From Arsenicibacter sp965247375 (GTDB lineage: Bacteria; Bacteroidota; Bacteroidia; Cytophagales; Spirosomataceae): DNA of 64,000 nt. Each line of letters starts with the position of its first letter. The stretch's first letter is position 1. Shown here piece by piece: positions 35,345 to 43,964 of this stretch. The notes under the pieces were generated by a model. That model did not search any database. It had not been told where the DNA came from and saw only the letters and a program-made list of their open reading frames with translations. The stretch is from NCBI GenBank assembly GCA_965247375.1, contig CBDFHU010000161.1, forward strand, positions 1 to 64,000. Direction: 5' to 3'. The translations under genes and the position numbers were made by a program.

Positions 35345-36106
35345 TCAATTTTTTGATACCGTATTCGCATATTCCGGCAACGGGCTCAGTTTTTTCCATT
35401 CCGGATCACTGCTGAATGCTTTCCAGTGGGCATTCCGCGAGGCCTTATCATCGAACGTTGTCATGTAGGCTAGGCAAGGCATCCGTGGGCCGGCAATGAC
35501 TTTTGAATAGAACATGGCATTAAACCCGAGCCGGTCAAAAATTTTGATTTCCCCGCCCAGGTTGAACATATCGATTTTCTTCTGACCCGCCCGCTCGCTG
35601 TAACTTTCATAAATCCGGAATTCATAAATCCGTTTATCGCGCGGGGCGGTTGTGGCAGGCACCTTCAGGACAGGCATTTCGTCGAAGGCCTCCATGACCA
35701 TTGTTTCGATGCGGTCGTAGGCGGGTTCGGTATTCGGGGTGTTCCAGTAAGGCGCGGCGGCCTCCATATAGGCTTTATCATTCGCCAGCTTTGCGGCTAC
35801 TTTCGGCAGCTGATCCAGCGATTTGTACGGAATCAGCACATATAGTTTCAGACCGTCTTTTTGTTCAGCCTCCTCAAATACGCCGATCTGCTCAATACCC
35901 GCCCGGTTATAGGCCGGAATAGCAGCCTGCTCCCAATAAGTCTCGGTCAGCTTTTTCTGCTCCGGTGTTTTAAACCGGTAGATCCGCATTTCATAAGTCT
36001 GCTTTTGTTTTTTTGCCGCAGTCGCCAGATCATGAACTGCCAGCATCAGGGTCATAGTCCAGACCGCCAGCGAAAGGTATTTGAGTACAGGTTTTAGCGA
36101 TACCAT
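35345..36106 (-). CDS. NIPSNAP-family secreted protein
   Basis: 253 residues with an N-terminal hydrophobic signal (VLKYLSLAVWTMTLMLAVHDLATAA). It has two ferredoxin-like NIPSNAP domains: the first from YEMRIYRFKTPEQKKLTETYW, the second from IYEFRIYESYSERAGQKKIDMF, ending HWKAFSSDPEWKKL. NIPSNAP-type proteins in Bacteroidota are often exported and of unknown role; some are close to dimeric alpha-beta barrel proteins. It lies divergent from the VTC-domain gene and has a TATCTTTA core about 30 bases upstream. Confidence 0.88.
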   Translation of the reverse strand: MVSLKPVLKYLSLAVWTMTLMLAVHDLATAAKKQKQTYEMRIYRFKTPEQKKLTETYWEQAAIPAYNRAGIEQIGVFEEAEQKDGLKLYVLIPYKSLDQLPKVAAKLANDKAYMEAAAPYWNTPNTEPAYDRIETMVMEAFDEMPVLKVPATTAPRDKRIYEFRIYESYSERAGQKKIDMFNLGGEIKIFDRLGFNAMFYSKVIAGPRMPCLAYMTTFDDKASRNAHWKAFSSDPEWKKLSPLPEYANTVSKN

Positions 36107-36300
36107 AGAAGATTTTGTATTTTCCGGCTGTAAAGATAGATAACCTCTATTTATCTACACAATGCCTTACCTTTTAGACACATCTCTTTAATTTATGAGT
36201 TGAATTTGTCCGGATTTGCCACGTTTCGTACTGTCGCCGCGTAACAGATAACATCAACCAATATGACTACTACTCTATCCCCTGAAACACGAACGAACCG

Positions 36301-37254
36301 ATGGCCTTCCCTACCATTGACCCTTCCGGTTATTTGTCCGGTATCTGTCCCATAATCGCCCAACCATCTGCTTACATGGCTCCGGATACTCAGGGACTGC
36401 AACCAACCAGCCATCTCCGCGCAACGGAGCCAGCCAGCCGTCCGTTTCCCGAACTAATTGACCAGCAGCTATTACAGTTCGACCCGATTTCACTCGTCGA
36501 CATGGATGCGGTAAAGCTCATGGACCGGACCGACACCAAGTTTCTCGTACCGCTTGCCCTGCTGCCGGCCTTACTGGACCGGTTTTCGGCCCACTACCGG
36601 CTCCTGACCATTAATGATACACAGCAATGCCGGTACCAGACGCTGTATTACGACACGGCTGACCTCCGGCTTTATCACCTGCATCAGTCCGGAAAACGAA
36701 ACCGGTTTAAGGTCCGCGCCCGTACGTATGTTGAGTCTGCTATCAGCTTTTTTGAGGTCAAACACAAGAACAACAAGGGCCGGACGGTGAAAAAACGGAT
36801 CCCGCAGCCGGCAGTAAGTCCGCAGCTCTCCGAACAGACCCGTGACTTTCTGAACCGTTTTCCGGGTTGCGGATCCCTGCCGCTCGAAGGCCTTTTCTGG
36901 ATTGACTACACGCGGCTGACGCTGGTTAGCAAACATACGGCCGAACGCCTGACCATTGACCTCAATCTGACCTTCCGGAATGAACACCGGCAGGTGGCTT
37001 ATCCGGAGCTGGTTATTGTCGAACTCAAGCAAAGCCGGGCGCAGGAATCGGTCTGCCGGCAGGTAATGAAGGCCGCCGGTATCCGGCAAGGCGGTATCAG
37101 CAAATACTGTTTCGGGGTGATGAATCTCTACCCTTCCGTAAAGCAGAATAATTTTAAACGCCACTGGCAAACGATCCGCAAAACTCAACAACAACATGCT
37201 GCTTTTGCAACAACTCACTACCCACTCAACCGAAACGTTTCCCTTGTTTACTGA
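36301..37254 (+). CDS. VTC-domain polyphosphate polymerase-type protein
   Basis: 317 residues. After a non-conserved N-terminal stretch of about 50 residues, the VTC/CYTH-like tunnel domain is clear: LMDRTDTKFLVPLALLPALL, the strand YQTLYYDTADLRLYHLHQSGK, basic residues in NRFKVRARTY, FFEVKHKNNKGRTVKKRI, and ELVIVELKQSR near the end. In yeast Vtc4 this domain makes polyphosphate from ATP; the bacterial members are assumed to act on polyphosphate or a related acidic polymer. The 3' end overlaps the next gene by 59 bases. The operon also includes a DUF4956 membrane protein and a DUF2490 protein. Confidence 0.87.
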   Translation: MAFPTIDPSGYLSGICPIIAQPSAYMAPDTQGLQPTSHLRATEPASRPFPELIDQQLLQFDPISLVDMDAVKLMDRTDTKFLVPLALLPALLDRFSAHYRLLTINDTQQCRYQTLYYDTADLRLYHLHQSGKRNRFKVRARTYVESAISFFEVKHKNNKGRTVKKRIPQPAVSPQLSEQTRDFLNRFPGCGSLPLEGLFWIDYTRLTLVSKHTAERLTIDLNLTFRNEHRQVAYPELVIVELKQSRAQESVCRQVMKAAGIRQGGISKYCFGVMNLYPSVKQNNFKRHWQTIRKTQQQHAAFATTHYPLNRNVSLVY

Positions 37255-37813
37255 CTTAAATCTGAGTTTTTTCATCCGGCTGGGCATCGACCTTGCCGCT
37301 GTCCTGATTCTCGTACGGGGAATCTACTACCGGACCTACCGGCGTGCCGATCTGTTCCTGACATTTTTCAGCTTCAACTTCATCATTTTCCTGATTTCGT
37401 TTTTGCTGAACAAGGTGGAGATGTCAATGGGGGCAGCATTCGGTCTTTTCGCCGTGTTTTCAATGCTGCGCTACCGGACCGAAAGTATTTCCCTGAAGGA
37501 TATGACCTACCTCTTTCTGGTCATTGCCCTGGGCCTGATTTCGGCCATCAGCAAGGGAAACGGTGTGGAGCAATTGCTGTTCAACGGGGTAATCCTGACG
37601 GTCACGTTTCTGCTCGAAAGCCCGATGCTGATGAAAAAAGAATCGGCCCAGCTGGTTTATTATGAACGGATTGAGCTGATTCCGCCACAACAACGCGCCG
37701 AACTGCTGAGCGACCTGCGGATGCGCACCGGCCTGAACGTGCATCGGGTAGAAGTCAATGAAATCGACCTGCTTAAGGACGCCGCGCGCCTGACCGTTTA
37801 TTATTACCAGTAA
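37196..37813 (+). CDS. DUF4956 membrane protein
   Basis: 205 residues with about four membrane segments (LGIDLAAVLILVRGIYY, FLTFFSFNFIIFLISFLLNK, AAFGLFAVFSMLRYR, LFLVIALGLISAISK, LLFNGVILTVTFLLE), a short cytoplasmic loop and a C-terminal soluble tail (LLSDLRMRTGLNVHRVEVNEIDLLKDAARLTVYYYQ). DUF4956 genes are commonly next to VTC-domain genes, so the two probably act together on polyphosphate or its export. The 59-base overlap with the gene upstream implies translational coupling. The assigned start (ATG at 37196) is the only ATG before the conserved part, although it lies inside the previous gene. Confidence 0.88.
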   Translation: MLLLQQLTTHSTETFPLFTDLNLSFFIRLGIDLAAVLILVRGIYYRTYRRADLFLTFFSFNFIIFLISFLLNKVEMSMGAAFGLFAVFSMLRYRTESISLKDMTYLFLVIALGLISAISKGNGVEQLLFNGVILTVTFLLESPMLMKKESAQLVYYERIELIPPQQRAELLSDLRMRTGLNVHRVEVNEIDLLKDAARLTVYYYQ

Positions 37814-37825
37814 CCTATCACAGAA

Positions 37826-38491
37826 ATGACCCGTTATCTGACCGCTCTGACCGTCCTTTTTGTAAGCATAATTTCCGTCACCGCCCGCGCCCAGGACCCG
37901 AGTTTGCGGCTGTGGACCGGTATTCAGGTTGAAAAGAAAATCCTGAAAAAAGTAACCATTCAGGCCACTGCCCAGGCACGGTTTATTGAAAATGTGTCTG
38001 ACCTGGGCTCATACATCGGTGAATTGGGAGCGGCCTACAAACTCAGTAAACACTGGGAAGTGGCCGGCTACTACCGCTTCATCGGCAAGCGCAACTGGAA
38101 ACCCAACCGCGAAGTGTACGTCAACGAGCAGATGAACCGGTTTTATGCTGACCTTAGCTATCAGCAAAAAATCGGGATAGTTAAACTGGAAAACCGGCTC
38201 CGCTACCAGAACCAGTTTACCGACGTTACCCGCGAACAGGCCAACCGCGATTACCTGCGCAATAAACTGGAGGTTTCTTTACCCAACAAAAGCCGGTTTA
38301 CGCCGGGTGTTTCGGCCGACCTGTTCTATGGCTTCGGCCTTGGGTTCGATGCCATCCGTTACCGCGCTAATCTCGACATTAAACTCAATAAGCACAATAC
38401 GATTACCATTTACGGGTTTACCGAGCAGGAACTGATTGAAGCCCCGGAACCAACCTATACACTGGGTCTGACCTATAAACTAAAACTCTGA
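37826..38491 (+). CDS. DUF2490 domain protein of the VTC operon
   Basis: 221 residues with a signal peptide (MTRYLTALTVLFVSIISVTARAQ). The mature part is beta-rich: LRLWTGIQVEKKILKKVTI, HWEVAGYYRFIGKRNWKPN, KLENRLRYQNQFTD and the closing TYTLGLTYKLKL, as expected of a DUF2490 outer-membrane beta-barrel. It starts 12 bases after the DUF4956 stop and ends the operon, so the cassette has a soluble domain, a membrane protein and a candidate outer-membrane pore. A terminator follows at 38497-38551. Confidence 0.85.
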   Translation: MTRYLTALTVLFVSIISVTARAQDPSLRLWTGIQVEKKILKKVTIQATAQARFIENVSDLGSYIGELGAAYKLSKHWEVAGYYRFIGKRNWKPNREVYVNEQMNRFYADLSYQQKIGIVKLENRLRYQNQFTDVTREQANRDYLRNKLEVSLPNKSRFTPGVSADLFYGFGLGFDAIRYRANLDIKLNKHNTITIYGFTEQELIEAPEPTYTLGLTYKLKL

Positions 38492-38496
38492 CCTTC

Positions 38497-38551
38497 ACAC
38501 CATTCTCCCTCCATCGGTCACGCGCGGCCGGTGGAAGGGCTGGTGTTTTTT
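38497..38551 (+). terminator. Terminator of the VTC operon
   Basis: ACACCA (38497-38502) pairs with TGGTGT (38541-38546), enclosing a CCCTCC / GGAAGGG helix and further partial pairing, followed by a run of six T. Confidence 0.65.
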
Positions 38552-38586
38552 AGAGCTCTATCCCTCCAAAACCGGTCATTAGCCCG

Positions 38587-38594
38587 TACCTTTG
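38587..38594 (+). promoter_or_regulatory. TACCTTTG -7 element before the radical SAM gene
   Basis: Exact TAnnTTTG match, 26 bases before the TTG start at 38620. No clear -33 element is seen. Confidence 0.5.
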
Positions 38595-38619
38595 TAGCCG
38601 AATCGATTTTGGAAACACG

Positions 38620-40823
38620 TTGGAACAGACTTTTTTATTACTGACTCCCCCTTTTACACAGCTTAATACACCTTATCCGGCAACGGCGTACCTGAAGGGT
38701 TTTCTGAACACGCAGGGTGTACTGGCTCATCAGGCTGATCTGGGGATTGATGTCATTTTAAAGCTGTTTTCCCGACCGACGCTTCGGAAACTATTCGATG
38801 ACCTGCTGGAGGCGGAGGCTGAGTTGTCGGAAAACAGCTACCGCATTGTTGAACTGCGCGAGGAGTACATTCATACGATTGACCCGGTCATCCGGTCTTC
38901 TGCAAAACAAAAACCCGACGCTGGCCTACAGCATCTGCGATCAGAGCTACCTGCCTGAAGCCTCGCGTTTTGCCGATATTGAAGACCTTGACTGGGCATT
39001 CGGCTCAATGGGTATCCACGACAAGGCCCGTCACCTGGCTACGCTTTACCTCGAAGATCTCTCTGACCTGATTACTGAAGCGGTTGATCCACACTTCGGG
39101 TTCAGCCGCTATGCCGAACGCCTCGGCCGCACCGCCACCCACTTTGATGAGCTACATAATGCACTGCTGGCACCCGACACGCTGGTTACCAGCCTGCTCT
39201 GCGAAGTACTGGAAGGTTATATCAGGCAATATAGCCCGACTGTCGTTTGCCTGACGGTTCCGTTTCCGGGCAATCTCTATGGCGCACTGACCTGCGGAAA
39301 ATACCTGAAACAGCACTACCCTGGTATTCAGGTTGTCATGGGCGGCGGCTATGCCAATACCGAACTCCGGTCGCTGGCCGAGCCCCGGCTGTTCGATTTT
39401 GTTGACTTTGTCTGCCTCGACGATGGTGAAGCGCCGTTGCTCTCGATCATTGACCACCTGAACGGTAACCGCCCTGTCAGTCAGCTCAAACGGGTTTATA
39501 CCCGGACCGATGGCAAGGTGGTGTATAACAATGGCGCGAAGGAACGCGATGTCCCGCAGCGCGAGACCGGCACACCAGACTACCGCGATCTCCGGCTGAC
39601 AGAATACCTGTCGGTGATTGAAGTGGTTAACCCGATGCACCGGCTCTGGAGCGACGGTCGCTGGAATAAGCTGACGCTTGCCCACGGCTGTTACTGGGGT
39701 AAATGCTCATTCTGTGACATTACGCTTGACTATATTAAACGCTACGAACCACTGACGGCCTCGCTGCTGTGTGACCGGATCGAAGAAATCATTGAACAGA
39801 CGGGGCAAAACGGCTTTCACTTTGTCGACGAAGCGGCGCCCCCTGCCCTGATGCGCGACCTGGCCATTGAGATACTCCGCCGGAAGCTGACGGTCGTCTG
39901 GTGGACGAATATCCGGTTTGAAAAAAAGCTTTACGGCCGACCTCTGCCGGTTACTGAAGGCATCGGGCTGCATTGCCGTTTCAGGTGGTCTGGAAGTTGC
40001 TTCCGACCGGCTGCTGGAGCGGATGAAAAAAGGGGTGACAGTCGCACAGGTGGCTAAAGTGGCCGATAACTTTACGCAGGCCGGCATCATGGTCCATGCG
40101 TACCTGATGTATGGTTTCCCGACCCAGACTGCCCAGGAAACTATCGATTCGCTTGTGATGGTGCGGCAATTGTTCCAGGCGGGCATTGTACAGTCGGGAT
40201 TCTGGCACCGCTTTGCCATGACCTCCCACAGTCCGGTGGGCCTCCATCCGGCCGAATTTCGATGTCATGCGTCTGGGTCCCGACCAGGGTCCGTTTGCCG
40301 ACAATGACCTCGACCACAGCGATCCGCTGGGCGGTCCGCATGAGCAGTTTTCGGAAGGGTTACGTAAATCGCTGTTCAACTACATGCACGGGGTTTGTTT
40401 TGATTTCCCCCTCAAAAAGTGGTTCAGTTTTAAGGTTCCTCCAACCACCATCCGACGGCCTACATCCAGAACTGCCTCCGCCACCAGGCCGATCAGGTGC
40501 CCCGGCCGAATGCTATTGCGCTATGGCTGGGCAGTGAACCCGATGTGTCGATTATGACGTGCAGCAGGGCCGCCGGATTGTAGAGATGGCCGAGCTGGTC
40601 TTTTTTGACAAGAAAAACAGCATGGGCCATCGAAACTACCCTGCCGTGGGGCGGAGTGGCTGGAAACCATAATTCCTCGCCTGCGGATTGGCCAGGGCGA
40701 GGTCCTTTCACTGGATGCTCTTAAAGCTGATTTCGAAGCCTCCGGCCTCGGCGACTTTCAGACGCTTCTCGGGGTCGGAACACGTGGAAGGAGCTGCAGG
40801 AGAATGGGTTATTGGTAGTTTAA
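38620..40823 (+). pseudogene. B12-binding radical SAM protein gene with about seven frameshifts
   Basis: Restored in pieces, the product is about 730 residues: MEQTFLLLTPPFTQLNTPYP at the N-terminus (TTG start), a cobalamin-binding type region (YGALTCGKYLKQHYPGIQVVMGGGYAN), and a radical SAM core with HGCYWGKCSFCDITLDYI (CX4CX2C; Cys codons at 39689, 39704 and 39713), then GGLEVASDRLLERMKKG. Frame changes fall near 38896, 39921-39927 (an A7 run), 40253, 40447, 40557, 40645 and 40778; the last reading frame ends ENGLLVV at 40823. The protein family (methyltransferase-like) is active in many Bacteroidota. Either this copy is dead or the local sequence is unreliable; three neighbouring genes show the same kind of damage. 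Confidence 0.85.
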
Positions 40824-40881
40824 GGGATGTTACATCACTGACATTCATCGTCTAAACCGGCATAACTCATTTTGTCAGATT

Positions 40882-41339
40882 ATGCCGCAATCCATCTCAC
40901 ATGTCTACGTTCCAATCCTGGTTTTCAGCACTAAATACCGTCAGCCGCTTATTGATGACAGCATCAAGAATGAGCTTTACAACTACATGGGCGGTATTTG
41001 CAAACACTACGAATGCTATCCGGTTCAGATAGGCGGTTTATTACGACCATATTCACATTCTCTGCACGCTTTCGCCGAAAATTCCCTTGATGAAGCTGAT
41101 GGAGTATGTCAAGAAGAATTCATCAAAGTGGATCAAAACGAAGGGGTCGGCCTATGCCGGTTTTTACTGGCAGAACGGCTATGCTGCCTTTTCGGTCAGT
41201 ATTTATAAGGTTGAAACGGTCAGGCGCTATATTCAGAATCAGTATCGCCATCACCAGAAAAAGAACTTTCAGGATGAATTGCCGGGGGATTTACAAGAAA
41301 TACAACATTCCTTATGATGAAAAATATGTCTGGGATTGA
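40882..41339 (+). mobile_element. IS200/IS605-family transposase (TnpA-like), frameshifted
   Basis: A single-strand HUH (Y1) transposase of the IS200 type, about 150 residues in three frames. Pieces: MPQSISHVYVPILVFSTKYRQPL to YPVQIGG (frame 1), then DHIHILCTLSPKIPLMKLMEYVKKNSSKWIKTKG (from about 41045, frame 2) carrying the HIH pair of the HUH motif, through VETVRRYIQNQYRHHQKK with the candidate catalytic Tyr, then GIYKKYNIPYDEKYVWD (frame 3 from about 41285). Frame changes at about 41040 and 41285. Such proteins next to palindromic repeats are known as RAYTs (REP-associated transposases). Two repeat units follow directly at 41363-41595. Confidence 0.88.
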
Positions 41340-41362
41340 TTTTAAAAATCTGATCTCAATTG

Positions 41363-41595
41363 CATAGGGCTATGCCCTATTGCAAAATATTGAGCCCCTT
41401 TGGGGCAATTTAATAACATGCCCTGAAAGGGCTCAATATTTTGCCAGGGATGAAATCCCTTGGTTATGAATTATTTTCTTATCTCATAGGGCTTTGCCCT
41501 ATGCAAAATATTGAGTCCTTACAGGGCAACCTAAAAGAATGCCCTGTTAAGGGCTTAATATTTTGCCAGGGATTGAAATCCCTGGTTTATTTTAG
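41363..41595. repeat. Two REP-like palindromic repeat units beside the IS200-type gene
   Basis: Two copies of a complex inverted-repeat unit, 41363-41470 and 41485-41595, spaced 122 bases. Each begins CATAGGGC, reads through CAAAATATTGAG, a GGGGCA / GGGCA segment and an AATGCCCTG segment, then GGCT(T/C)AATATTTTGCCAGGGATT, and ends with GAAATCCCT. The arms AAAATATTGAGCCC... and ...GGGCTCAATATTTT are inverted within each unit, so each can fold as one long hairpin. The copies differ at perhaps ten to fifteen positions. They start 24 bases past the transposase stop and end 24 bases before the M24 gene. Confidence 0.85.
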
Positions 41596-41618
41596 AAAAT
41601 CATTAACCCCCTGTTTCA

Positions 41619-42988
41619 TTGCATCAACAGCTACTTGCACTTGCCTTAGTATGTGGGCTTGGACTTACCCCCCTTCAGAGTAAAGCCCAGACACCCGCCA
41701 AACAAGTTATCCTGACCGAACGCGAACGCGCCCGCATCGTTGATGAGGTACTGGAAGACCGGTTTGCCAACCTCCTGCCCCAGCTCATGCGGCGGGAAGG
41801 TATCGACATGTGGGTCATCATCTCCCGCGAATACAACGAAGACCCTGTCCTGAAAACCATGCTCCCGTCGACCTGGCTATCGGCCCGCCGCCGGACCATC
41901 ATGGTGTTTTTTGATCAGGGACCGGAAAAAGGAATCGAAAAACTGGCCATTGCCCGTTACGATGTTGGTAATCTGCTGAAAGGCGCCTGGGATATTGATG
42001 TACGCCCGAATCAGTGGGGATGCACTCACCGATATTATCCGGAAACGCAATCCCAAAAAAATCGGCCTTAACTTCTCAGCTAACTACGCTCATGCCGACG
42101 GTCTGACCTTTACCGAACACAGCGAATTTACCCAAAAACTACCGGCAGATTTGCAAAAACGCATCGTCTCGGCCGAGCGGCTTTCCGTTGGCTGGCTCGA
42201 AACAAAGGACGCCGAAGGAAATGGCCGTCTACCCGCTCATCTGCCGGTTATCGCATCAGTTGGTACAGGAAGGTCTGTCGGAGCAGGTTATTCAGCCGGG
42301 TGTCACCACGACCGAAGATGTTGTCTGGTGGTACCGGCAGCGGATTACCGAACTGGGCCTGGATACCTGGTTCCACCCGACGGTCGATGTACAACGCGCC
42401 GACGAAGCCCGCTTCGACCATCTGCGGACCTTTTCAAAGCGGCCGGCCGGTGAAGTCATTATGCCCGGCGATCTGGTCCATGTCGATTTCGGCATCACTT
42501 ATCTGCGGCTGAACAGCGATCAGCAGCAGCATGCCTATGTCCTGAAACCCGGCGAAACCGAGGTTCCTGAAGCGATCCGGAAAGCGTTTATGCAGGGTAA
42601 CCGGTTACAGGATATTCTGACAGAGCATTTTCAGGCGGGGAAATCCGGTAATCAGATTCTCAAGGAAGCGCTGGAACAAGCACAGAAAGAAGGGATTAAA
42701 GGCACCATTTACACCCATCCGATCGGGTCACACGGTCACGCCGCCGGTCCGACCATCGGCATGTGGGATCAGCAAAAGGGCGTGCCAGGGTCCGGAGATT
42801 ACCCGCTGCTGGCCAATACCGCCTATTCAATTGAGCTCAATGCGGCGGTTGACATTCCGGAATGGAAGAAGACCGTACGGATTATGCTGGAAGAAGACGG
42901 CTTTTTCGACGGCAAAACCTTCCGGTATATCGACGGCCGCCAAACTGAAATTTATACCATTCCGCGTAAACTGGAGTACGTGAAATAA
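41619..42988 (+). pseudogene. M24-family Xaa-Pro aminopeptidase-like gene with two frameshifts
   Basis: Restored, about 455 residues: a TTG start, signal peptide (LLALALVCGLGLTPLQSKAQ), an N-terminal creatinase-type domain (EGIDMWVIISREYNEDP) and the pita-bread metallopeptidase domain (VQEGLSEQVIQPGVTTTEDVVWWYRQ, MPGDLVHVDFGITY with metal ligands Asp, HPIGSHGHAAGPTIGMWDQ, YSIELNAAVDIPEW). Frame changes lie at a G4 run (42016-42019) and at the A3 run near 42205; each is one extra base. The C-terminal 260 residues are intact in one frame. The reading could be restored by removing two bases, so sequencing error is a serious alternative to true loss. Confidence 0.85.
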
Positions 42989-42995
42989 ATGAACC

Positions 42996-43064
42996 ATGTA
43001 AAATGGATAATGAATGATGACAGTCCGACCACATAGCCATTATCCTTCATTATCCATTTTACAT
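42996..43064. repeat. Long inverted repeat between convergent genes
   Basis: Perfect 19-bp arms ATGTAAAATGGATAATGAA (42996-43014) and the complement at 43046-43064, with ATGAATGA-type extensions on either side. It contains the text ACCACATAGCCAT (43029-43041) in its loop, which resembles the dispersed ACCACATAGCC element. It lies between the M24 gene and the convergent sugar isomerase gene and could also act as a bidirectional terminator. Confidence 0.65.
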
Positions 43065-43084
43065 TAACTATCATTCATTTATAA

Positions 43085-43948
43085 TCACTCCCTCAGCCCC
43101 TTCAGATAAGCAATGCTTTTGGGCATCTGGGCATATTCCTGATTGCTCTCGTCTTCAATGAAGTAATGTTTTACCCCGTTCTTCCTGGCAATTTTCAGGA
43201 TTTCGGGAATATTCACCTGCCCGTCGCCCAGCACTACGTCATTTTCCGGTGGCGTGCCACCGGTCAGGTCACCTTTTATGCCCTTGCGCAGGTCTTTCAG
43301 GTGCATCAGCTTCCAGCGGGTCGGGTACTTTTTCAGTAACGACACCGGATCGGCACCGCCGTGCTGCGCCCAGAGAATATCCATTTCAAAAGAAACGTAT
43401 TCAGGGTTGGTATTTTTTACGATGTAATCAAACAGCGTACCATCCTCATAAGGATGGAATTCGTAGCCGTGATTGTGGTAGCAGAACGTAAGGCCGTTGT
43501 CTTTCATCACCTTCCCGATCCGGTTAAAATCCGTAACGGCCTGCTTCGCATTGTCCAGGTTAAACTCACCTCGTTTGTGAGGAATCCAGGCACACATGAC
43601 AAAGCTTGAGCCCAGCTCTTTAGCTTGTTTCGCAATACTTTCGGGATCTTTTACCAGTTGCTCATATCCACCACCGGTACCCACAATCTTAATGCCCCGG
43701 TCTTCGCACAGTTTCCGGAACTCCTGCGACGTCATACCCTTCGGCGCACCGCCTTCCATTTCGGTAATGCCCAGTGCCTTGATCGTATCGAGAGTCGCGA
43801 TCACATTCTTCGGAAAACTATTCCGGTACGTATACGCCTGAACCCCAATCGGGAAGCGATAAATTGGTTTGCCCTTCTGAGCAAACGCATCGGTCAGGCC
43901 AGGCAACAGACTGACCGAAACCATGAGTGTAAGGAGTTGTTTTTTCAT
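43085..43948 (-). CDS. Exported sugar phosphate isomerase/epimerase-like protein
   Basis: 287 residues with a signal peptide (MKKQLLTLMVSVSLLPGLTDAFAQ). The TIM-barrel of the xylose isomerase-like AP-endonuclease family 2 follows: IGVQAYTYRNSFPKNVIATLDTIKALG, GVPKGMTS-type loop, LTFCYHNHGYEFHP, the metal-site Glu in VSFEMDILWAQHGGADP, MHLKDLRKG and HYFIEDESNQ. A secreted member of this family acting on sugars in the periplasm is common in Bacteroidota; the substrate is unknown. Downstream of a GMC dehydrogenase on the same strand with a 16-base gap, so it is probably in one operon and could rearrange the oxidised sugar. Confidence 0.88.
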   Translation of the reverse strand: MKKQLLTLMVSVSLLPGLTDAFAQKGKPIYRFPIGVQAYTYRNSFPKNVIATLDTIKALGITEMEGGAPKGMTSQEFRKLCEDRGIKIVGTGGGYEQLVKDPESIAKQAKELGSSFVMCAWIPHKRGEFNLDNAKQAVTDFNRIGKVMKDNGLTFCYHNHGYEFHPYEDGTLFDYIVKNTNPEYVSFEMDILWAQHGGADPVSLLKKYPTRWKLMHLKDLRKGIKGDLTGGTPPENDVVLGDGQVNIPEILKIARKNGVKHYFIEDESNQEYAQMPKSIAYLKGLRE

Positions 43949-43964
43949 CTGATAAGGGTTGTTT

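Noticed and set aside
41363..41595. Possible CRISPR array
   Set aside because: Only two long, internally palindromic units with a 122-base period, no short repeats with unique spacers, and no cas gene.
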